Origin: DAIDJD01 sp035485275
Lineage (GTDB): Bacteria; Oederibacteriota; JAJYGY01; DAIDJD01
Reading direction: 5' to 3'
DNA: 28,616 nt
Assembly (NCBI GenBank): GCA_035485275.1
Contig: DATHOE010000038.1
Coordinates: 1 to 28,616 of the forward strand
The position numbers were made by a program, and so were the translations under genes. The notes beneath the pieces are model-generated. The model worked only from the letters and a program-made list of their open reading frames with translations. It ran no database searches and was not told where the DNA came from. Shown here piece after piece: positions 12,898-20,470 of this stretch. Each line of letters begins with the position of its first letter. Within the stretch, counting starts at the first letter, position 1.

Positions 12898-13896
12898 GTG
12901 AAGGTTTTTTCAGAGCAGCGCTATTCCAAGATGCCCTACCGGCGTTGCGGCAAGTCCGGCTTGAACCTGCCCCTCATCTCCCTGGGCGCCTGGGAGACCT
13001 TCGGCGGCTACCGCGGCGCCGACGTGGCCAAGGAATGCTTCTTCCGGGCTTTCGACCTGGGCGTCACCCACTTCGATTTCGCCAACAACTACGGCACGCC
13101 CGCGGGCAACGCCGAGCTGGTCTGCGGGAAGATCCTCAAGGAGATGCCCAGGGACGAGCTGATCATCTCCACCAAGGCCGGCTTCGGCATGTGGGCCGGC
13201 CCATACGGGGAATGGTGCTCCCGCAAGCACCTTCTGGCCTCCTGCGACCAGTCCCTGAGGCGCATGGGCGTGGACTACTTCGACATCTTCTATTCGCATT
13301 GCTTCGACCCCAACACGCCCCTGGAGGAGACCCTGGGAGCCCTGGACACCTTGGTCAAGCAGGGCAAGGCGCTCTACATCGGGGTGAGCAACTACGACGG
13401 GGCCTCCTTTGACAAGGCGGTCCAGGTCTGCGCGTCGCGCCAGCTGCCGCCCATCACGGTCCACCAACCCTACTACAACATGTTGAACCGGCGGGTGGAG
13501 CAGGACGTGCTGCCCCGCACCGAGAAAAGCGGCGCGGGCCTGATCGCATACAGCCCCCTGGCCTCCGGGATCCTGACCTCCAAGTACCTGGACGGCACGA
13601 TCCCCAAGGACAGCCGCGCGGCCGAGAAGCGCGCCGAGGGGGGCGAGGAGTTCGTGCGCAGGAATCTGCCGCAGGAACGGCTGGCGGCCCTGAAGACCCT
13701 GAACGCCATGGCCCTGAAGCGCGGCCAGACCCTGGCCCAGATGACCCTGGCCTGGGAGCTGCGTTTGCCCGGCCTGACCAGCGTCCTCACGGGCGCGTCC
13801 CGGGTGTCCCAGATCGAGGAAAACGTGGGGGCCTTGGAGAACCTGGAATTCAGCACGGAGGAATTGGACACGATCGACCGGCTTTTTCCGGCTTAA
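12898..13896 (+). CDS. yghZ: Aldo/keto reductase, YghZ type (tandem paralogue, copy 2)
   Basis: A 332-residue paralogue of the gene directly upstream. GTG 12898 starts 16 bases after its stop, with GGAGGGATCC as ribosome-binding site. The two proteins match almost without gaps over the whole length, down to FSEQRYS at the N-terminus, so this is a tandem duplication. The tetrad Asp60, Tyr65, Lys93 and His134 is intact. Differences fall in substrate-side loops: SSKAGYHMWEGPYGEWGS becomes STKAGFGMWAGPYGEWCS, SHRFDP becomes SHCFDP, and an extra ...AEKRAEGGEEF segment lies near residue 243. His, Arg and Trp/Cys changes near the active site suggest a changed substrate, perhaps a related aldehyde. 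A strong terminator follows. Confidence 0.92.
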   Translation: MKVFSEQRYSKMPYRRCGKSGLNLPLISLGAWETFGGYRGADVAKECFFRAFDLGVTHFDFANNYGTPAGNAELVCGKILKEMPRDELIISTKAGFGMWAGPYGEWCSRKHLLASCDQSLRRMGVDYFDIFYSHCFDPNTPLEETLGALDTLVKQGKALYIGVSNYDGASFDKAVQVCASRQLPPITVHQPYYNMLNRRVEQDVLPRTEKSGAGLIAYSPLASGILTSKYLDGTIPKDSRAAEKRAEGGEEFVRRNLPQERLAALKTLNAMALKRGQTLAQMTLAWELRLPGLTSVLTGASRVSQIEENVGALENLEFSTEELDTIDRLFPA

Positions 13897-13928
13897 ATAA
13901 ACGGACAGTCACGGACCTTCAGGGACCG

Positions 13929-13962
13929 GCCCCCGGCGCTTCGCGCCGGGGGCTTTGTTTTT
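13929..13962 (+). terminator. Strong rho-independent terminator of the MBL-AKR operon
   Basis: An 11-bp GC stem (13929-13939 with 13943-13953), a 3-base loop TTC, then CTTTGTTTTT. It lies 33 bases after the second aldo-keto reductase and just before the convergent nucleoside phosphorylase gene. Confidence 0.93.
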
Positions 13963-13994
13963 CAAAAGAAGGGACGCCCGCGGCGCCCCGGCGT

Positions 13995-14762
13995 TCACAA
14001 GCCCAGCACCGCCTCCAGGCACAACTCCAGCATCATTTCCTGCACCCCCCAGTTCTCCTGCCAGCCGCGGTGGTCCCAGGTTTCGCCGCTGACGTCGTCC
14101 CCGCCGTAGAGAAGCTGGGCGCATTGCGCCTTGCGGAAACGGGCCACGCTGAAGAGGGCGGCCGCCTCCATCTCCACGCACAGGGCGCCTTCCCCGCGGC
14201 GGCGGGCGATCTTGGAGCGGGTCTCGCGGTACAGGCCGTCCGTGGTCCAGGTCTTTCCCCTGAGGAAGGGGACCTTGCGGCCCAGCAGGACCGCCTCCAA
14301 GGTGGCCAGTGCCCGGGGGTCCGGCGCCACTTCGCGGCCCGGGGGAAGGTAATGGCTGGAGGTGCCCTCGTCGCGGATGGCGCTGTCGGGGAGGATCAGA
14401 TGGCCCTGGGTGATGCCCTTGTCGAGCACGCCCGCGCCGCCGCAGACCATGATTTTCCGCGCGCCCAGGGCGATGAGCTCCTCCAAAAAGCCGGAAGCCA
14501 GGGGCGCCCCCACGCCGGACTCGAAAAAGGCCACCGCTTGGCCCTGCCTCTGGATGACATGGACCGGATGCCCGGCGAGCGCGAAGGTCTTCATGTCCCA
14601 GGGCTTTGTGCTTTCGTTGCGTTCCAGGAAAGCCGCCAGGGCCTTGGGAAAAAAAGTCAGGACCAGGCGCTCCGGCAGGACGCCCGTAGGGAAGCGCACG
14701 GAGGGGTCCAAGACGGCCCCGGGCTCCGGATCGAACTCAAACAGGGGGCTCTGCTCGTTCAC
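13995..14762 (-). CDS. Nucleoside phosphorylase (PNP/UDP family)
   Basis: A 255-residue member of the PNP_UDP_1 family, which cleaves nucleosides by phosphate to base and sugar-1-phosphate. GTG 14762 overlaps the upstream stop (GTGA), fixing the start. Visible motifs: FFESGVGAPLASGFLEELIALGARKIMVCGGAGVL (the GxGxP...E phosphate/ribose region), GHLILPDSAIRDEGTSSHYLPPG, and LCVEMEAAALFSVARFR (the glutamate-rich uridine phosphorylase motif), then a terminal helix with LELCLEAV. These point to a uridine-phosphorylase-like pocket. The precise base specificity cannot be read. It is the last gene of a four-gene minus-strand operon. Confidence 0.88.
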   Translation of the reverse strand: MNEQSPLFEFDPEPGAVLDPSVRFPTGVLPERLVLTFFPKALAAFLERNESTKPWDMKTFALAGHPVHVIQRQGQAVAFFESGVGAPLASGFLEELIALGARKIMVCGGAGVLDKGITQGHLILPDSAIRDEGTSSHYLPPGREVAPDPRALATLEAVLLGRKVPFLRGKTWTTDGLYRETRSKIARRRGEGALCVEMEAAALFSVARFRKAQCAQLLYGGDDVSGETWDHRGWQENWGVQEMMLELCLEAVLGL

Positions 14763-15796
14763 GCGAAGAGTTCTCCTTGGGCGGATGGGCGGCGGAAGCT
14801 GGCGCCGGCCTGGGGGGCGCTGAAGGTCCCGGATCCCTCGTCCAGGAGGTTCAAGCCGGCCCGGGCGCAGCTTTTCTGGAAAAGCTGGTCGGCCAGGTCC
14901 CACAAGGGCCCGCGTCCGGTCATGCGCTGCCCGAAGGTCGAATTTTTCAGGCGTCCGCCTCGCATCTGGGCGGTCAGGCTGAGCACCTTGTCCGCATGGC
15001 TGGGAAGGCGTTCGCGCAAGGCCTGGCTGAAAACGTCCTCCACCTCGGACGGCAGGCGCAGCAGCGTGCGGAAGGCGGTGCTCGCCCCGGCCTCGGCCGC
15101 CGCTTCCACCAGGGCCGGGATCTGCGCGTCGTTCAGCCCGGGGATGATGGGCGCCAGACCCAGGCCCACGCTGATGCCGGCCTGGCTAAGGGCCCGGATC
15201 ACCGCGAGACGCGCCGAAGGGCTGGGCGCTCCGGGTTCCAGGGCCCGGCTCATGGCCTCGTCCATCCAGGCCAGGCTGACGGTCACATGCACCCGGGCCT
15301 CACGCGACAGGGCCGCCAGCACGTCAATATCCCGGCGGATCAAGGCGCCCTTGGTGATGATGCACAGGCTCTGACGGTGCTCCAGGCAGACCTGCAAGCA
15401 GGCCCGGGTGAGCCCATACGAGGCTTCCAAAGGCTGGTAGCAGTCCGTGTTGCCCGAGAAGAGGATCGTCTCGCCCTTCCAGGAGGCCTTGGAAAATTCC
15501 TTGCGCAGGACCTGGGGGGCGTTGGTCTTGACGATGAGCTGGGTCTCGAAGTCCGTGCCCGCGCCGTGGCCCAGGTATTGGTGGGAGGGACGCGCGTAGC
15601 AGTAGGCGCAGGCGTGGGCGCATCCCCGGTAGGGGTTCAGGCTCCAGCGGAAATGGATGTCCGGGCTGTCGTTGCGGCTGAGGACAGAGCGGGCCTCCTC
15701 CTCCCAGACCTTGGGAAGCGCCGGGGGCGGGGCTTCCAGCCATTCGCGGTGCAGGCTTTCCCAAGGGTTCGGAGGATTGGAGACCGCGCGCGCCAC
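14759..15796 (-). CDS. PA0069-family radical SAM protein
   Basis: A 345-residue radical SAM protein with C59-x3-C63-x2-C66 (GCAHACAYCYARPSHQYLG), the 4Fe-4S/SAM motif in its family-typical form. Other hallmarks: SLNPYRGC upstream, ILFSGNTDCYQPLEASYGLTRACLQVC, the KGALIRRDID segment, and LAPIIPGLND near the C-terminal half. It matches Rv2578c/PA0069-type proteins, related to spore photoproduct lyases, with no proven substrate. GTG at 15796 is 3 bases after the upstream stop. It ends in GTGA overlap with the phosphorylase gene. Neighbours (EVE domain, phosphorylase, DJ-1) suggest a modified-base or nucleotide-repair theme (inference). Confidence 0.92.
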   Translation of the reverse strand: MARAVSNPPNPWESLHREWLEAPPPALPKVWEEEARSVLSRNDSPDIHFRWSLNPYRGCAHACAYCYARPSHQYLGHGAGTDFETQLIVKTNAPQVLRKEFSKASWKGETILFSGNTDCYQPLEASYGLTRACLQVCLEHRQSLCIITKGALIRRDIDVLAALSREARVHVTVSLAWMDEAMSRALEPGAPSPSARLAVIRALSQAGISVGLGLAPIIPGLNDAQIPALVEAAAEAGASTAFRTLLRLPSEVEDVFSQALRERLPSHADKVLSLTAQMRGGRLKNSTFGQRMTGRGPLWDLADQLFQKSCARAGLNLLDEGSGTFSAPQAGASFRRPSAQGELFA

Positions 15797-15799
15797 GGC

Positions 15800-16312
15800 T
15801 CAGGCTTGCGTCCGGGCCTGGGCGCACAGCAGCCTAAGGCGCTTCCAGGCTGCGGCATTGGCCGGGCAGACGGACAGGCGTCCCTGCCGGAAAAACAGGA
15901 GCCCGGCAAAGGTCGGGTCGGCCTTCAATTGGGAGGCGGGGATCACGCGGGGCAGTTCCGCCACGAAAGCCACATCCACACTGACCCAGCGCGGCGCGGC
16001 GGGATCGGACTTCGGGTCATAGGAATGGTGTTTCTTGTCAAAGGCCGTGGGATCGGGATAAGGGGCCTTCACAATGCGGCCCAGGCCCGCCACGCCGGGC
16101 TGGGCGATGTTGCTGTGCCAGATCGCCACAGGGTCGCCCACCCGCGCCTCCCGCAGGAAATTGCGGGCGCGGTAATTGCGCACCCCGTCCCAGCGGCAGC
16201 GCCCTTCCTTTTTGAGGTCGGCGATGGAATAGACCGAGGGCTCGGTCTTGTAGAGCCAGCCCGCGGCCTGGCTCGGAGCCGGGGCAGGGGCCTTCTTCGC
16301 CGCCGCGCTCAC
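15800..16312 (-). CDS. EVE domain-containing protein
   Basis: A 170-residue protein. After a short Ala/Pro-rich N-terminus, residues about 23-165 form an EVE/thymocyte nuclear protein 1-like domain: WLYKTEPSVYSIADLKKEG, WDGVRNYRARNFLRE, VGDPVAIWHSN and W-V-S-V-D-V-A-F-V. The EVE fold is PUA-related and reads modified nucleobases. The start is GTG 16312, overlapping the DJ-1 gene stop (GTGA). It is three bases from the radical SAM gene. A role in binding or sorting modified nucleotides fits the neighbours but is inferred. Confidence 0.92.
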   Translation of the reverse strand: MSAAAKKAPAPAPSQAAGWLYKTEPSVYSIADLKKEGRCRWDGVRNYRARNFLREARVGDPVAIWHSNIAQPGVAGLGRIVKAPYPDPTAFDKKHHSYDPKSDPAAPRWVSVDVAFVAELPRVIPASQLKADPTFAGLLFFRQGRLSVCPANAAAWKRLRLLCAQARTQA

Positions 16313-16821
16313 TTCAGCCCCAGCGCGGCCAGCAGGGCGCGGGTGAAGGGGACGAGGTCCTGGGGCGTGCGCGAAGTGATGAGGTTGCCGTCCACCACCA
16401 CGTCCTGGTCCACCCACAGGGCGCCGGCGTTCACCAGGTCGTCCTTGATGCTGCTGTAGGAGGTCAGGCGGCGGCCCTTGAGGTCCGCGCAGGAGGCCAG
16501 CATCCAGCCGCCGTGGCAGATGGCGGCCAGGGGCTTGTTCAGGCGGGCTGCTTCCCGCACCAGGCTCAGGGTGGCGGGGCAGCGGCGCATGTGGTCCGGG
16601 CTGTATCCGCCGGGGATGAGGACCAGGTCGTAGTCCGAAGCCTTCACTGACGCGCTGTCCTTGTCGGATTTTACCGGATAGCCGTGTTTGCCTTCGTAGA
16701 CGGCGCCCGCGGTGCTTCCCACCAGATCAACCGCGCAGCCCGCCTCTTGCAGACGGTAGTAGGGGTACCAGAGCTCCATCTCTTCATAGAATTTTTCAGC
16801 CAGAATACAAACCCTAGGCAT
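16309..16821 (-). CDS. DJ-1/PfpI family protein
   Basis: A 170-residue flavodoxin-like protein of the DJ-1/PfpI superfamily (protease, deglycase or glyoxalase-like activities reported). The nucleophile elbow AAICHGG puts Cys102 and His103 in place, with a glutamate-rich FYEEMELWYP near residues 11-20 supplying the conserved Glu. DYDLVLIPGGYSPDHMRR and SRTPQDLVPFTRAL are typical. ATG 16821 has a ribosome-binding site GGAGA. The site and the start codon lie inside an inverted repeat (see the regulatory entry). First gene of a four-gene operon with EVE, radical SAM and phosphorylase genes. Confidence 0.93.
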   Translation of the reverse strand: MPRVCILAEKFYEEMELWYPYYRLQEAGCAVDLVGSTAGAVYEGKHGYPVKSDKDSASVKASDYDLVLIPGGYSPDHMRRCPATLSLVREAARLNKPLAAICHGGWMLASCADLKGRRLTSYSSIKDDLVNAGALWVDQDVVVDGNLITSRTPQDLVPFTRALLAALGLK

Positions 16822-16853
16822 GGCGTCTCCAAGGAATCGGGGACGCCATTATA
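16820..16853 (-). promoter_or_regulatory. Perfect -10 box overlapping an inverted repeat at the PfpI gene start
   Basis: On the minus strand TATAAT occupies 16853-16848, and no clear -35 is visible. Directly adjoining, 16849-16839 (ATGGCGTCCCC) can pair with 16830-16820 (GGAGACGCCAT) with one A/C mismatch around an 8-base loop. The second arm contains the Shine-Dalgarno GGAGA and the start codon. It may be an operator, or an RNA hairpin that hides the ribosome-binding site on longer transcripts. Confidence 0.4.
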
Positions 16854-16898
16854 CGACGCCGGCTTTGCGCGCGGCGAGGCTTCTGTGGACGCGTCCGT

Positions 16899-17279
16899 TC
16901 AGCTAAAAAAGGCCAGCAGCGCCACGGCCAGGCCGATCGCCAGCGAGGAGAGCAGGATGGTCCAGGCTTTGTTGCGGTCCAGGCGCCGGAATTCGGCCTG
17001 CTCCACGCTGTCGGTCGTTCCAAGTTCGCCGAAATTGAACAGGGCCTTGAAGCCGAAGCCCAGGCAAAAATGCCATGCCCCCTGCAGAAAGCCGGTGGCC
17101 GCGATGGTGGCCGGAAAGAACACAATCAGGCGCCAAGCCGGCGCCGCATTGAGCCCGAACAAGGCCGCGCCCAGGATCAGGGTGGCGGCCAAGCCGCCCC
17201 AGCCGCTCTTCATGCGGGCCTTGGTTTCCGCCGGGCCGATGTTGCAAACGCCGGGTATGTAATGGCCTGGATTGGGCAT
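16899..17279 (-). CDS. Small membrane protein, hypothetical
   Basis: A 126-residue protein with four hydrophobic segments: about residues 24-46 (helix GLAATLILGAALFGL), 48-66 (LIVFFPATIAATGF) flowing into a WHFCLGFGFKALFNFG segment (68-85), and 106-124. ATG 17279 fits a GGAGG ribosome-binding site five bases away; a longer frame from 17363 is less likely. The start PNPGHYIPGVCNIGPAETKARMKSGW carries a C-N-I-G-P-A-E motif that I recall from unnamed membrane proteins, with a conserved Cys. No activity can be assigned. It lies 77 bases upstream of the PfpI-led operon on the same strand and may be cotranscribed. The span 17280-17470 to the CLC gene holds no gene; it contains a short GGCT-aaat-AGCC palindrome near 17391-17402. 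Confidence 0.65.
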   Translation of the reverse strand: MPNPGHYIPGVCNIGPAETKARMKSGWGGLAATLILGAALFGLNAAPAWRLIVFFPATIAATGFLQGAWHFCLGFGFKALFNFGELGTTDSVEQAEFRRLDRNKAWTILLSSLAIGLAVALLAFFS

Positions 17280-17470
17280 AGTGCCTCCGAAATTGACTGC
17301 ATAATCCCCTATTTTTTTACGCAGGGCCTCCACGGCCGGACTGGACGAATTCCGTTTTGGCAAGATTTATGCACAGGGCCTGGAGACCCGGCTAAATAGC
17401 CAGTCCACAAAACGCCGCGCTTGTGGCATCTTAAGCGTCATCCTTGCTTGAGCCGTCCAAAGGGAAACGC

Positions 17471-19255
17471 ATGCCTCCGGCAGAAAACCCCGATTCCGCC
17501 CTTGAGCGGGCCGAAGCCACCAGAGTCGGCCGCATCCTGGCGTCCTGGAAGACCTGGCCCTCCTGGGCCCGGGTGAACGCGCTCGCCTGTGTGGTGGGCC
17601 TTCTTTCCGGCTTTCTGGCCAGCGCGCTCTTCTGGGGCGTGCATTTTTTTGAGCGCGTTTTGTGGCAGCAGCCCCTGCACATTCCCGAAGGCTTGGCCGG
17701 CACCTTCGAGCTGGGGCCCTGGGGCATGGCCCTGATTTTGGGGATCCCGACCTTCGGCGGCCTGGCCGTGGGGCTGATCCTGAGGTACGGATGCCCTGAG
17801 GTGGCGGGCGGTGGCACCGAGCAGATCCTGAAGTCCTACCACCATGAGCAGGCCCTGATGGAGGGCCGCGTGGTGCCCTTCAAGTGGCTGGCCTCCTGCC
17901 TGACCCTGGGCACGGGCGGCGCGGGCGGCAATGAGGGTCCCATGGCCCAGATCGGCGCGGCCACGGGTTCCTGGCTGGCCCAGCGCCTGGGCTTAAGCAC
18001 GGCCGAACGCGGCCTGCTCTTCACGGCCGGCATCGCCGGCGGCATCGGCGCCATCTTCCGCGCGCCCCTGGGCGGGGCCCTTTTCGCCTGCGAACTCTAC
18101 TACTCCAACCCGGAATTCGAGAGCCAGGGCCTGCTGCCCTCGCTGATCGCGGCCGTGAGCGCCTACTTCGTTTTCGGCCTCGTCTTCGGGTACCAGGCCC
18201 TCGTGCCGGGCGACACCGTGTTCAACCTGAGCCTGGTCAACTTCGTGGCCCTGGGCCTCACCGCGATCATCTGCGCCTTCGGCGCGCACGCCTACGTCGG
18301 CTGGCTGGAGCTCTGCTCCAAAACCTTCAAAAAAGCCCTGCCCCAGCCTTGGCGCCCGGGCCTGGGCGGTTTCCTGCTCGGCGTCCTCGCCCTCGGCCTT
18401 CTCCTCGTGTCCCAGCGCTGGCTGGGCAGCGACGCCCGCGTGCTGGCGGTCCTGGGCGAGGGCTATCCCATCCTCAATTCCGTGGTGCTGGCGGGAGCCA
18501 TTCCGCTGCTCCTGCTCCTGGTCGCGGTGGGCAAACTGCTGGCCTCCGGGCTCACCGTCGGCTCGGGAGGCTCGGGCGGCGTGTTCGCGCCGAGCATGAT
18601 CATCGGAGGCTGCCTGGGCGCCCTGGTCTTCGTGGGCCTGCAAACCCTGGGCTATTCCGACGGCAACCCCAAGGCCTATGTCCTGGCTGGCATGGCGGCC
18701 TTCTTCGCCGCGGGCACGGCCTGCCCCCTGGCCTCCCTGATCATCATCACGGAAGTCGCCCAGGGCTACCACATCCTGCCGGCCTTGATGTGGGTCGTGG
18801 CCCTGGGATACCTCCTACGCCCCCGTCCCGGCCTCTTCCGGGACCAGGTGCCCGGCGCCGCCGATTCGCCCGTGCACCGCGCGGAACTGGAGAGCGCCTT
18901 CCTGAGCTCGCGCACCGTGGGGCAATTGTGCCGGCGGGGGGACATCGCCACGCTAGGCGCCGGAAGGCCCTCGGCGCAGGCCTTGCGCGCGCTGGAAGGG
19001 CAGCGCTGCGCCCCGGTGCTGGACGCGCAGGGCCTGTATCTGGGTGTCGGCCCTTGGCCGCTTTCCGGCGGCAGGACCGCCAAGACCGGCAGGGGCCTGG
19101 TGGACCCGAGGCTCAGCCCGCTGCGCACGGACCAAAAATTGGGCGAAGCCCTGCGGGTCCTCAAGGCCTCCCAGGCCGAGGAATTGCCCGTGCTCGACGA
19201 GCAGGGAAGCGTGGTCGGCCTCTTCGCGTACCACGACATCGTGGCGCCGGCCTGA
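17471..19255 (+). CDS. CLC-type chloride channel/transporter with C-terminal CBS-like domain
   Basis: A 594-residue CLC protein. Multiple membrane helices fill residues about 30-455; residues about 470-594 form a CBS-pair-like tail ending in SVVGLFAYHDIV. Three ion-path motifs are recognisable: position 1 (GSGIP in classical CLCs) is here A-G-G-G-T-E near residue 114; position 2 is G-N-E-G-P with the gating glutamate Glu155; position 3 is GVFAP (371-374) inside GSGGSGGVFAP. The gating Glu is kept, so proton-coupled antiport or gated conduction is possible. The altered first motif is common in one bacterial clade and probably changes anion selectivity. ATG 17471 (AAAGGG before it) is preferred over an in-frame TTG 27 bases upstream. 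Part of a plus-strand run with the flavoprotein and aldolase genes. Confidence 0.9.
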   Translation: MPPAENPDSALERAEATRVGRILASWKTWPSWARVNALACVVGLLSGFLASALFWGVHFFERVLWQQPLHIPEGLAGTFELGPWGMALILGIPTFGGLAVGLILRYGCPEVAGGGTEQILKSYHHEQALMEGRVVPFKWLASCLTLGTGGAGGNEGPMAQIGAATGSWLAQRLGLSTAERGLLFTAGIAGGIGAIFRAPLGGALFACELYYSNPEFESQGLLPSLIAAVSAYFVFGLVFGYQALVPGDTVFNLSLVNFVALGLTAIICAFGAHAYVGWLELCSKTFKKALPQPWRPGLGGFLLGVLALGLLLVSQRWLGSDARVLAVLGEGYPILNSVVLAGAIPLLLLLVAVGKLLASGLTVGSGGSGGVFAPSMIIGGCLGALVFVGLQTLGYSDGNPKAYVLAGMAAFFAAGTACPLASLIIITEVAQGYHILPALMWVVALGYLLRPRPGLFRDQVPGAADSPVHRAELESAFLSSRTVGQLCRRGDIATLGAGRPSAQALRALEGQRCAPVLDAQGLYLGVGPWPLSGGRTAKTGRGLVDPRLSPLRTDQKLGEALRVLKASQAEELPVLDEQGSVVGLFAYHDIVAPA

Positions 19256-19283
19256 TGCGCCGCGGGTCCCAAGGGCGGACAGC

Positions 19284-20459
19284 GTGAGCTATGACGTCGT
19301 GGTCCTGGGCGCCGGCGCGGCCGGCTGCATGGCCGCCATCCAGGCGGGCAAGCGGGGCCGCAAGGTGCTGCTCATCGACCAGGGCCGCCGCGTGGGGGGC
19401 AAGATCCCCATCTCCGGCGGCGGACGCTGCAACTTCACCAACCGGGGGGCCGCGGACGGCCACTATCTGGGCGCCAATCCGCGCTTCGCCCGCTCCGCCC
19501 TGGCCGCCTTCAGCGCGGAGGACGCGGAGGCCTGGGTGGCCGAGGCCGGCATCCCCTTCCATGAAAAGACCCTGGGCCAGCTCTTCTGCGACCGCAGCGC
19601 TCTGGATATCGTGGGCCTACTGGAACGGGACCTGCGCCAGGCTGGGGTCGAGCTGGGTTTGAACCGGAAGATCGACGGGCTCTCCCGTGACGGAGGCTTC
19701 AAGGTGTTCGGCCCGGGATGGGAAGCCAGCGCCCCCAAAGCCGTCTTGGCCCTGGGCGGACTGAGCTATCCCGTGCTGGGGGCCGGAGACTTAGCCTTCA
19801 GGCTGGCCCGTTCCTTCGGTCTGAAGGTTTTGGAGTGCGCGCCGGCTTTGGACGGTTTCGTGTTCGCCGCGGCCGAGGCCGCGCGTTTTGAAGGCCTTCA
19901 GGGTCTGGCCCTTCCCGCGTATCTGAGCGCGGAGGGCAAGGCCTTTGACGAAGCCATCCTGTTCACCCACCGGGGCTTGAGCGGGCCGGCGGCTTTGCAG
20001 GGCTCCTTGTACTGGCGTCCGGGCCAGTCCGTCACCGTGGATCTCTGGCCGGGCCAGGACGCCGAGGCCGAGCTCCTGGAATACAAGCGGGCGCAGCCGC
20101 GCCACAGCTATGAAATTTTCCTGGAGCAGCGCTTCCCGCGCCGCCTGGCGGAGCGCTGGGCCGCCACGGATCCCGTGGGCAGCGTCGCCCTGGTGCGCCT
20201 GCCCGACCAGGCCCTGCGCGAAGCCGCCGCCCGTTTGAAGGCCTGGCGCTTCATCCCCGCGGGCACGGTGGGCTGGCACAAGGCCGAGGTCACACGCGGG
20301 GGCGTGGACACGGCCGAGCTGGACCAGAAGACCATGGAATGCAGGAAGCTGCCGGGCCTCCACATCGTGGGCGAGGCGGTGGACGTGACCGGCGAATTGG
20401 GCGGCTACAATTTCCAGTGGGCCTGGTCCAGCGGCGCGGCCGCCGGACGCAACCTTTGA
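19284..20459 (+). CDS. HI0933-family NAD(P)/FAD-dependent flavoprotein
   Basis: A 391-residue flavoprotein. Dinucleotide fold VVVLGAGAAGCMAAIQAG (about residues 5-22) and D at the end of the second strand bind FAD. RVGGKIPISGGGRCNFTN (about 36-53) is the HI0933 signature, and a C-terminal HIVGEAVDVTGELGGYNFQWAW closes the FAD site. Members such as YhiN/BaiN are annotated as oxidoreductases of unknown or context-dependent substrate. Start is GTG 19284, with AAGGGCGG upstream. The gene is 28 bases after the CLC gene and 11 bases before the aldolase/SDR gene, so cotranscription is likely. Confidence 0.92.
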   Translation: MSYDVVVLGAGAAGCMAAIQAGKRGRKVLLIDQGRRVGGKIPISGGGRCNFTNRGAADGHYLGANPRFARSALAAFSAEDAEAWVAEAGIPFHEKTLGQLFCDRSALDIVGLLERDLRQAGVELGLNRKIDGLSRDGGFKVFGPGWEASAPKAVLALGGLSYPVLGAGDLAFRLARSFGLKVLECAPALDGFVFAAAEAARFEGLQGLALPAYLSAEGKAFDEAILFTHRGLSGPAALQGSLYWRPGQSVTVDLWPGQDAEAELLEYKRAQPRHSYEIFLEQRFPRRLAERWAATDPVGSVALVRLPDQALREAAARLKAWRFIPAGTVGWHKAEVTRGGVDTAELDQKTMECRKLPGLHIVGEAVDVTGELGGYNFQWAWSSGAAAGRNL

Positions 20460-20470
20460 CAGGAGCCATC

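Noticed and set aside
14777..16459. 560-codon plus-strand frame opposite the radical SAM and EVE genes
   Set aside because: Antisense shadow. Recognisable motifs all lie on the minus strand.
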